Positions 1 to 7,487 of a stretch of 11,422 nt of DNA are shown here, piece after piece. The notes under the pieces were generated by a model that was not told the origin of the DNA, did no database searches, and saw nothing but the letters and a program-made list of their open reading frames with translations. The stretch's first letter is position 1; the number at the start of each line of letters is the position of its first letter. The translations under genes and the position numbers were made by a program. This DNA is from Blastocladiella britannica (taxonomy: Eukaryota; Blastocladiomycota; Blastocladiomycetes; Blastocladiales; Blastocladiaceae). The stretch is taken from the NCBI GenBank assembly GCA_025349905.2, contig MU625121.1:1-11422 (forward strand), given 5' to 3'.

Positions 1-122
1 CCGTAGTAGCCCGACGAGTACGAGTCCTTGTGGTCGCCGCCGTAGTATCCGGACGAGTAGCTGTCCTTGCCACTATCTCCGTAGTATCCCGACTTGTAAG
101 AAGACTCGGTGGAGCAGCCCAT
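1..122 (-). CDS. Gly/Tyr/Ser-rich repeat protein, N-terminal part (truncated by window edge)
   Basis: An ATG at 120-122 (minus) opens a frame that runs off the left edge after 40 codons. It starts MGCSTESS and then repeats a Tyr/Gly/Ser unit three times: YKSGYYG, DSYSSGYYG, DSYSSGYYG, with Lys, Asp and Gly between them. The unit is encoded with varied synonymous codons, so it looks selected at protein level and not a recent DNA slippage. Gly2 and Cys3 could suggest lipid attachment, but residue 6 is Glu where the usual N-myristoylation pattern wants Ser or Thr, so this is weak. A TATA-like element and a pyrimidine-rich leader lie upstream in the right orientation. I do not recognise the family; low-complexity Gly/Tyr/Ser proteins occur as structural, RNA-binding and secreted proteins. 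The repeat, ATG and upstream TATA make a real gene likely; function is unknown. Confidence 0.6.
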   Translation of the reverse strand, partial: MGCSTESSYKSGYYGDSGKDSYSSGYYGGDHKDSYSSGYY

Positions 123-333
123 GTTGGATCAGAAGAGTTGGTACGGGAGTGGGGGTTGGCGGGCAAGGAGGCGAAGGAGCTGAACGGAGGGTGAGGAACT
201 GAATTGAAGTGGGTAGTCGGCGGGGACTCGTCGTTGCTCTTTATACCCCCCGGTTCGGCAGTGGGCCTGTTCAGAGTGGAGCCAATTGCGAAGGTCGAAC
301 AAAAAAAAATGAAAAAAAAAAAAAAAACTGGAT
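123..333 (-). promoter_or_regulatory. Upstream region of the Gly/Tyr-repeat gene with a TATA-like box; also 3' flank of the DPH6-like gene
   Basis: This 211-bp gap holds no gene. Read on the minus strand it contains GTATAAAG with TATAAA at 245-240, about 118 bases upstream of the ATG at 122, followed by a C/T-rich leader. That order fits a TATA-type core promoter with a 5' UTR of roughly 90 bases. The gap begins, just after the DPH6-like stop, with two T tracts on the minus strand (16 and 9 Ts, separated by CA, positions 301-327). They could serve 3'-end formation of the upstream gene or exclude nucleosomes. No AATAAA was seen for the DPH6-like gene. Confidence 0.5.
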
Positions 334-1633
334 CTACATTGGCACCACTCGGCAGTCGTCCACGACCACATGCACGTACTCCCCACTCGGGTCGACGCTC
401 GATCCGTGCAAGTCCAGGACCACGGTGCCGCGCACAAATAGCGGCGCCGACACCACCATCGAGTGGAACTCGCCCATTTCGCCCGCCACGTCAACGCCGT
501 CCAGCACCGCCGCCGCGTCCAGCCAGTCGCGCACCAGCGCTCGATCGGCAATGCGCCCGACCGTCGCGTGCGCGTGGGCTCGGGCCACTGCCAGCTGAGC
601 ATCGGCGTCCGATGGAGCCAATGAAGACGCCGCTACCAGGTCGTCCACGTCGTCCAAAGTGGTGGTTGCGGCAGGAGCAGCTGCCGATTTGCGGGCACGA
701 CGGGCGGGCGGCGGGGATCCGGCCAGCGTCGGGGACGCCTGGCGCTTGCGCGACGACGACGATGACGGGGCAACTTCCAAGTCCATGCCCGACGACGCCA
801 CCGACGACTCGCGCAGCGGCGACAGCGACGGCGACAGCGACACGAAATGGTCGTCGTGGTCCATCATCATCATCATCAGCGCCTCGTCGTGCTCGACTTC
901 GGCACCAAGACTGCCACCACTCCCAGAGCCCTGCTGGGCAGCCATCGGCAGAGCCAGCAGCGCCGCGGTCGCACGCGCTAGCTTCTCCTGGTGCGCAAAC
1001 GTGCGGTAGAACTTGCGCGTGTGCACACACGTAATCACCACGCTCATCTTGAACACGTCCAGCACCAGGTCCCACACCACGCCGCGAGCAATGTCCCACA
1101 GCGGGCACCACAGCGGCACGCGTGCGGCGGCCGCGGCACGGGTCATGAATCCGCCGCAAATGTCCATCATGTCTGTCCAAGGTACAATTTTTTTTTTTTT
1201 TTCTGCTGCTGCTCGCGGCACCACTGAAAATGTTATAATACAGACCGCCCGTGACCAAAATATCGACATTCAACCGTGCAATGCACGCCGCGTAGCTAGC
1301 GGCGTAGTCGGGGCCACAGACCTCGGCCATGACGTGTGGTAAGGCCATGGCGCGGGCCTGGGCCTGGATGACGGGCACCGGGTGCGACAGGAACGACGGC
1401 TGCGGCGGCGCAAACGTGACCAGTGTCGCCAGCGAGTACGGCAGGTCGCTTTGGGACTGTGGGGCCGCCACCGGAAGTCGCACCGTGTGTGGGGGGCGGG
1501 CGAGCGAGTCGGCGGGCGCGTGGTCTACGTGTAGCAGCGACGTGAGTAGGTCGGGCCGGTGCAGCAGTAGGTGCAGCGCTAGCGTCGAGTCCTTGCCGCC
1601 CGTGTAGCAGAGGGCGATGCGCGGTCTGTACAT
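334..1633 (-). CDS. DPH6: Diphthine--ammonia ligase-like PP-loop ATPase (DPH6/ATP_bind_4 family)
   Basis: Exons 1633-1246 and 1172-334 give 408 residues. The family uses ATP to activate a carboxylate; DPH6 amidates diphthine on elongation factor 2 as the last step of diphthamide synthesis in the cytosol. Seen here: PP-loop TGGKDS at residues 11-16, VDILVTGDMM across the splice (GD at 129-130), PLW repeated at 149-155, ITCV near 176, and GEMGEFH at 360-366 followed by APLF, the family's C-terminal signature. A low-complexity insert of about 125 residues (about 206-330) with MMMMM, Ser/Ala runs and basic patches (RKRQ, RRARK) separates the core from the GEMGEFH part. No RidA-like C-terminal domains follow, unlike yeast Dph6. 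The GEMGEFH form resembles the short archaeal/bacterial-type members more than the human GEGGEYET form, so substrate identity is not certain. The start is the first ATG before the PP-loop. Confidence 0.8.
1173..1245 (-). other. Intron of the DPH6-like gene (73 nt)
   Basis: Donor GTCTGT, acceptor GGACAG, phase 1. Removal joins VDILVTG to DMMDICGGF, giving the family's GD pair. The frame changes by one base across this stretch, so an intron is required. It contains a run of 15 A on the sense strand near its 3' part, where a pyrimidine tract would be expected. An acceptor at the CAG just before the A-run is also frame-compatible and would add EKKKKIVPWT; the 73-nt form is preferred because it keeps GD. 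Confidence 0.7.
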
Positions 1634-1717
1634 TTGCTTTTTTTTGTATTTAACGCAGACTTGTGGACTTTTGGGGGAGCTTTTCTGTTCGCTGACTTGG
1701 CCAAAAATCAGACCAAA
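1634..1717. promoter_or_regulatory. Divergent intergenic region of 84 bp (DPH6-like / sulfurtransferase)
   Basis: The start codons of two head-to-head genes are separated by only 84 bp, so both promoters and both 5' UTRs must fit here. The region has an oligo-T run beside the DPH6-like start and a CCAAAAATCAGACCAAA stretch before the plus-strand ATG. I see no clear TATA or CCAAT box. Confidence 0.6.
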
Positions 1718-2750
1718 ATGATCCGGCTCCCAACCCTCGTGCAGCCGGCCGCGCTGGCAGCGATCCTGCGCACCGCAGCCCCATCGACCGTGCGCGTGCT
1801 CGATGCGACCTGGCACTTGCCTGTCCCCGGCCGCCCCGTGCGCAATGGCCGCGCCGAGTTCTGTGCAGGCCCGCGTCTCCCTCACGCGCGGTTCTTTGAC
1901 ATTGATCGGCTCGGCGACCCCGCCACGGGCCTCCCACACATGCTTCCGACGCAGCCGGTCATGGCCGCCGCCCTGAGCGACCTGGGTATCAGTGCAGAAA
2001 ACGCCACCACCACCCAGCAGCACATTGTCCTGTACGACAACTCGTCTCCGCCGGCCATTCGCGCCGCCTGCCGCGCCTGGTGGACACTGCGCGCGTACGG
2101 GATCCCGGCGTCCCGGTTGTCGGTCCTGGACGGCGGGCTCTCGGCCTGGATCGCGGCCGGGTTGCCCGTGGACGCCGCGCCGATGGCCGATGCGGATATT
2201 GCCAAAGTGGGCGAGTCCGATCTCACTGGTGAACCGCCATTTGTCCCGTTCGTGCCGGTGCTGGACTCGGCGCTGGTGCGGTCCATTGACCAAGTGCGGG
2301 CGGGGATCGACGCGGGGCGCATGCAGGTGGTCGACGCACGGCCGCCGGGCCGGTTTGCCGGACGGGGTATGCCAACCTCTAATTCTTTCCTCATTGTGAG
2401 TCGCTGACAACGAAGGGTACGACATAGATCCTGAGCCGCGTGCCGGACTGCCGTCCGGCCACATGCCCACATCCCTGAACGTGCCATCGTCGGCGGTACT
2501 GGACGCGACGACCGGCAAGTTCAAGACCCCCGAGGAGCTGCAGGCCGTCTTTGCGCCGGTGCTGGCAGCTTTGGTCTCCGATGAGAGCAGCCACCGCGAG
2601 CTGGTGGCATCGTGCGGCAGCGGCGTGACGGCGGCGGTGCTGGCATTTGCGCTCGAGCACGCGGGGCTGACGTCCAATGTGCCTGTGTACGACGGCAGCT
2701 GGACCGAGTGGGCGCAACGCGCTCGGGATGGCGACATTGTTGGCGTGTGA
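1718..2750 (+). CDS. TUM1: 3-mercaptopyruvate / thiosulfate sulfurtransferase (tandem rhodanese)
   Basis: Exons 1718-2366 and 2428-2750 give 323 residues, close to yeast Tum1 and human MPST (about 300). It carries two rhodanese domains. The first, roughly residues 24-150, has VLDATWHLP, FFDIDRLGD, LPHMLP and VLDGGLSAW and is the inactive structural copy. The second, roughly 195-315, has VVDARPPGRFAGRD, SGHMPTSLNVP and active-site loop CGSGVTA with catalytic Cys279. CG(S/T)GVT is the mercaptopyruvate-type loop; thiosulfate-specific rhodaneses usually have CRKGVT. The enzyme forms a Cys persulfide and hands the sulfur on, in fungi to tRNA thiolation through Uba4/Urm1, and also makes H2S. An in-frame open stretch upstream has no ATG, so 1718 is the start. 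The N-terminus has few acidic residues and could be weakly mitochondrial. The stop overlaps an AATAAA signal. Confidence 0.93.
2367..2427 (+). other. Intron of the sulfurtransferase gene (61 nt)
   Basis: Donor GTATGC, acceptor ACATAG, phase 1, with a good branch-site match GCTGAC about 20 bases before the acceptor. Splicing makes GRFAGRDPEPRAGLPSGH, the conserved second-rhodanese stretch. Unspliced reading hits TGA within the intron. Confidence 0.92.
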
Positions 2751-2755
2751 ATAAA
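2750..2755 (+). terminator. Poly(A) signal AATAAA overlapping the sulfurtransferase stop codon
   Basis: The last base of the TGA stop is the first base of a perfect AATAAA. The next start codon is only 53 bases beyond the stop, so cleavage, polyadenylation and the promoter of the next gene share this short space. A second AATAAA-containing run (CCAAATAAATAATC) sits just before the next ATG. Confidence 0.55.
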
Positions 2756-2803
2756 GCGAGCTCTTTGACCAAATCAAACCACACCGCCAAATAAATAATC
2801 AAG

Positions 2804-5800
2804 ATGGATCGCTCCGCGGCCCACTCGGCGATCGGCGCACCACAGCGCTCGTCTCCGCGCCGACAGACGCCCGCGCGGCCGCTTGATGTTGTCCCCACGC
2901 GACCACTACCACCCTCGTCACGTGGCCGGCACCGCCAGCCCGACTTTGACCACCATGACGAAGAGGAGGAAGACGAGGAACACCTCGATGTTGCTGGAGA
3001 CGATGACGAGGACCGAGAGCACGGTGACGAGGGACCGGCTGTCGATTTCCCTCCGGCGACGCCCGTGCACTCCACGCGCGCGTCCAAGCGCACGCGCATG
3101 TCGACCGCCGTTGCTGCTGCTGTTGCTGCACCGTTGCCCAAGTTGTCGTCTCCCAAAGACCGTCGCCTTGCTGAACGGCATGCCTCTGTAGACAGCGCCG
3201 GCCACCGGGACAGCGATCCGGGCGCCGGCGACGATATCAACAATGGCCTCGACGACGAGGACCAGGGCGAGAACGAAGATGAAGACGAAGACGACGATAC
3301 TGCTACGGCGACCACTATCGCCAAGCCCGTCATCACAGCCGAGCACCCGCAGGAGGACGGCCCGCCGCCGAAAAAGAAGCGGCGCGTCGGCCGCCCGCCC
3401 CGGCCGCGATCGCCTGGCGGGACCCCGATTCCTGACCCGCGCTCGCTCCCGACCACCGCCCCCGGTCGCCCCGTTGGCCGACCGCTTAGCACGCCTCGCG
3501 GCGGCGGCAGCATGGGCCCTAAAAGTGAGCGACCAACGCCGGTGCCGACTGCAATCACGTTCGAGGACGAAGAGGCCAACGAAATGGACACGGACCCGGT
3601 CGGCGAGTCCAAGGTCAATGAGTACGGCGAGCTGCTCGAGGGTACTTTTATTTACTTTTTACTATGCTCGGCCTTGATTCTAGCCTCACATCCTTACGAA
3701 AAGGCCGCAAGTACCGCGTCTCGTCCTTTTTGCTGCCAGAGCGGCACCCGCGCCGCCGGTACATGTTTGCGCCCGAGGTAGCCCGGCACGTCGGCGCTCG
3801 CGACGGGTTCATTCTGTTCCAAAAGTACCCGCAGCTGACGCGCATCACCACTACGATCCCGGAGCGCGAGATGCTGATTGCCCAGGGCCACATGGCCGCG
3901 CACCTGAAGGGCCGCAACATTGCGCTGATCACCGCACGCACCGCGTTCCGCCATTTCGGGCACAAAGTGGTGCGTGGAGGGCGACCGATCCGCGACGACT
4001 ACTGGGTTGGGGACCTCGAGTACGTGGCCACGGGAAATACCGACGACGACGAGTCCGAGTTTGAGAACCAGGTGCTGGGCGCGAAACCAAAGGAGCGCGA
4101 TCACCGCGACTTGCTTGCGGCTCAAACCGCGGTGGCGATTGCGAGATCGGCAGAGGCCGCGGCGATTGCCGATCGCGAGGCAACGGCGGCGGCGGCTGAG
4201 CTGGTGCACTCGTCGCTTCTGGGTGTCGCCAACCGCTTCGCTCCCGTTGGCGTCGAAGACCACGGCCGCAACTTGTCGGCACTCGCCCTGGCGCGGTCGG
4301 TCGCGGACCTCGACACGTTTGCGGCCGAGCATGCCCTGGCCCGGTTGTCGGTCACCGACATTTCCTCGCCATCCACTTCGTCGCGCGTCGCAGAAGCAGT
4401 TGCGCGCGCTCGGGCTGAGGCCAATGTCCCCAGCACGGCGATCGCGCCCGAGAGCTGGATGTACCAAGCCGCGCTCTCGGCTGCCGCGTACAATTCCAAG
4501 CTGAATGCGTTCTCTCGGCCCCGCGCTCGCGTTCTCGAACCTCTCACCGGCATCTGGATGGTTCCGGCCAACCGAAACCCAGAGGGCCCCATCAAGGTTC
4601 AAGCGCGCATCGGCGGCGCTGCTGCACCTGCTCATGTGCCGTGCACACTTGACCGCGATATCGGGTTCCCTGCGCTCGAAGCAGTGGCGGATGCGCCTGT
4701 TTCCCAGCAGCACCAGTGGACGAGTCGCATGCATGTCGGACGCAGCAGCACGTCTACTACCACTACAATGGTGGCCACGCTTCCCAATACGCCGACATCC
4801 GAAGACCTCATGCGCCAGTTTCCGCTGGCAGTGGCCCCAGGCCAAGCACAAGCAGCGCTGGCTCTGCCGCGGTTCATCGAAACCCCTGTGGCGATGGTGA
4901 CCACCGCGGTCGGTCCCGTGCCCGGTGTGCACACGGTGTCCACGGGCTCGGCGCCAGCGTCGCTGAGCCGCCGCACCGTGCCCGCGAGCGCCGTCGCCCC
5001 CGAGGGCGTCACGTCGGTGGTGCTGGGCACCGTGGGCACCGACGACGATTTGCGTGGGCTGCGTGGGTACAACGCGGGCGTCTCGGTAGGCCCCGCATGG
5101 GCCGCCGCTGCTGCGATTGCGACCCGGTCACTGTCCCTTTTGGCACCGGCCAACTACCACCAGCTGACATCGAGCCGGCGCGGTGGCGGTGCCGGTAGCT
5201 CGCATCACTCGCTTTCGGCTATCGGCGCGCCAGGACTGGACTACAAGGCACTCGGCGACAAAGACCCGCGCGGCCAGCACCGGTGTGCGGGGATCACGCC
5301 TACCGCCGACCGGTGCCAGCGCCTGGTTAGACTGCGAGGTATTTATTATCTTCATTATTTTGTTGTTCCATTCCCTTATCTCGTATATTCTAGGCGAATT
5401 CTGCCCGTACCATCGCCGCCAGCAAAACCTGACGGCCGAAGAACGTGCGGCCAAGCTTCGCCGGTCGCGCAACCTGGCGGCGTTTGCCGATCTGGCCGAC
5501 CTCGATCTGATTGCCATCAACGCGCTCAGCACTCGGCGCGACGCCGAAGAGGAACCACTCGAGAGCGATATGGAGGATGGGGACGGCGATGAGGGCGCGT
5601 CCGGAATGGACGTGGACGGGGATGGCGGCACAGGAGCCGCAGGTGCTGCCACGGAGCCCGAGGAGCCTGTGGACCCGAGTATCTGCGGCGAGTGCCGGTT
5701 GCCGTTCGCCGCTGACCCAACCAACCCGCTCCATGCCAACGGCGGCAACCCAGCCGCCGAAAGTACTGGGGGACCGCTCTCGGACCGGTCCACCTGTGCG

Positions 5801-7372
5801 GCGTGTACGCGCGTGTTCCACTGCGAGTGCGCGGACATTGCCGCGCCGCCTGTCCGCGCGCGCGCGGCAACGTACCCGTGGCACTGCTCGTCGTGTAAAG
5901 TGTGCACGGTCTGCGACTCGGCCGGCGAGGACTCGCAGCTATTGCTGTGCGACCACTGCGACCGCGGGTGGCACTCGTACTGCATGCAGCCGAGGCTTGA
6001 TACGTTGCCTGACGGGCGCGAAAAGTGGCTGTGCCCGTCGTGCCAGGGGTGCTGGGGGTGCGGCGGATGGATGGGGACGGCTAACCGCGGTGCTGCTGAG
6101 ACCGACGCCGGTGATGCTGCCGCTGAAAGTGGTCGATCAGGACGTCGCACTCCATCGGCATCGGCTGCCGCCCGGTCGCGGCGCAGCGGTACGCGCCGTC
6201 GCCGCGGTGACGACAGCGATGACGATGACGATGCCGACGATACCGATAACAGCGACGACGATAACGATTCGTCTCGAATGGACGACGACAACAAGCGGCT
6301 GGCGTCTCGGCACCCGGCAGCCGGCACGTTACAGCCGCTGGTGGACGAGGCTGGCGTGTACACGGGCACATACTGCGCGCCGTGCCGCGTGCGGCTGGCC
6401 GACCGCGAGTACTGCCCCGTGTGCCTGCGCGCGCACGGCACCGACGTGGCGTCGCTCGCGGCCCTGATGGTATCCACTGTTACCTGCGGGACCTGTTCCC
6501 GCGGGGTGCACTTTGGATGTGACGCCGCCGCCTCTTCTTCTACCGCTGCATCGGACAGCACTACAGGCGACAATACGGATGGCTACACGTGCCCACCATG
6601 CCGCGTCGCTGCTGCCACTGCTTCTGGCGCCACCACCACCGTCACGGTTCCCGACGGCGTGATCCGCGGCACTCTGGGCGGCCAGCCGGTCTGGGTCTCT
6701 GGCGCAGTGCGTCGCGGCGAGTACCAGTACCTGTCGGGCAAAGGCGTGGTCAAGACCGACGCGTACGGCGCATTCACCGACATGGTGGCCGCGCCGTACT
6801 CGGCGGCCCTGCTAATCCACCACCACCATCGGGGATCGACCGGCGCCGATGGGACACGCAGTGGCAGCAGTAATGGCCGCGGACCCCGTGGCGGTGCGCG
6901 CCGTGGGTCGGGCCGTGGACCTGGTCGCCCGCGTGGAAGCCGAGCGCGTGGGCGTGCGCGGTACGCTGGGGCCTCGCGTCGGAGCAACGCCGATTCTCCT
7001 GGTACCAATCGCGCGTCGCCGAACGGAGGCGGCCGAGGATCCGCAGCATCGTCGCGCCGGCCCGCGACATCGTCGACGTCCATGGCTGCTGCGTCGGGAC
7101 GGGGCGGTCGGCCGCGGCCGAACGAGGACGAGATCATCGATGATGACGACGATGATCTGGAGGGACTCTCGGACCCGAGCGACTTGCTGAGCTCGGACGA
7201 GCGCAATAGCGACGACGACGAGGACGATGATGGCGCAACGTCCGATCATCATCATCACGGCGGTCGCCGATCGACGACACGGAGCGGCGGCGCGAGGGGA
7301 GGCGTGGGCAGCGACGACGTGAGCGACGTGGACGACGACGATCTTGCCTCGGACATTGAGCTCGAGCATTAG
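2804..7372 (+). CDS. RSC7: Chromatin-remodelling subunit: Rsc7/Swp82 domain fused to a Cys/His finger and triple PHD array
   Basis: Exons 2804-3641, 3704-5338 and 5394-7372 give 1483 residues. Residues 1-265 are disordered and acidic, with an NLS/AT-hook segment (PKKKRRVGRPPRPR, near 187-200). Residues about 268-385 match the Rsc7/Swp82 domain of fungal RSC and SWI/SNF complexes: YGELLEGRKYRV, RRRYMFAPEVARHVG, DGFILFQKYPQL, GRNIALITARTAFRHFG. A long Ala/Ser-rich linker follows. C807, C817, C828 and H831 form a small finger like the KANL2-type C3Hc3H domain. Residues 922-1041 are a double PHD finger (LLLCDHCDRGWHSYC at 1007-1021). Cys/His pairs at 1044-1227 add a third PHD. Near 1334 is a GRPRG AT-hook in an RG-rich stretch, then an acidic tail. 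Known Rsc7 and Swp82 (435 and 623 residues in yeast) lack PHD fingers. Likely a nuclear histone-reading subunit; the single-gene model rests on a finger split by intron 2. Confidence 0.85.
3642..3703 (+). other. Intron 1 of the Rsc7-PHD gene (62 nt)
   Basis: Donor GTACTT, acceptor AAAAG (AAG type), phase 1, with CTCAC as likely branch site. Splicing joins YGELLEG to RKYRVSSF, the conserved start of the Rsc7/Swp82 domain. The more typical TTCTAG inside the stretch leads to the wrong frame and breaks the domain. Confidence 0.85.
5339..5393 (+). other. Intron 2 of the Rsc7-PHD gene (55 nt)
   Basis: Donor GTATTT, acceptor TTCTAG, phase 1, very AT-rich against GC-rich exons. It falls inside the small zinc finger, so C807 and C817 lie on exon 2 and C828 and H831 on exon 3 (RLVRLRG joined to EFCPYH). 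Confidence 0.9.
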
Positions 7373-7487
7373 TTGATCTTTTTGGGTGGTTGCAAATTCA
7401 TCATCTTTTTTTACGTATTTATTTGAAGAACGAGACGACGGAAGGGGAAGGAGGAGAAAAGCACGCATAAAAATAGAGTAAATGAAT
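7373..7487. terminator. Convergent 3' intergenic region with a minus-strand AATAAA
   Basis: Two genes end tail to tail 115 bp apart. On the minus strand AATAAA occurs at 7423-7418, about 65 bases past the cytidylyltransferase stop, and fits its poly(A) signal. For the plus-strand gene only ATAAAA-like variants (7466-7473) are seen. If both signals are used the two transcripts overlap at their 3' ends. Confidence 0.5.

Noticed and set aside
860..884. CAT/ATC trinucleotide run, possible microsatellite
   Set aside because: It is short and lies in the low-complexity insert of the DPH6-like protein (Met run), so it is already explained as coding sequence.
204..1034. Long plus-strand open frame over the DPH6-like exon 2
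   Set aside because: It is Pro/Arg/Ala-rich shadow coding, crosses poly-A tracts and shows no domain, while the opposite strand has clear conserved motifs.
491..2737. A 748-codon minus-strand open frame spanning the sulfurtransferase and the DPH6-like first exon
   Set aside because: Only its part from 1633 to 1246 has family motifs. The rest is antisense to the sulfurtransferase and out of frame with DPH6 exon 2; GC-rich coding DNA commonly leaves such shadow frames open.
2521..3618. Minus-strand open frame opposite the Rsc7 gene N-terminus
   Set aside because: Runs of Ser are simply the antisense of Asp/Glu-rich coding; no family signature.
3694..4932. A 412-codon minus-strand open frame opposite Rsc7 exon 2
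   Set aside because: It is antisense to a well-supported domain and has no recognisable motif.
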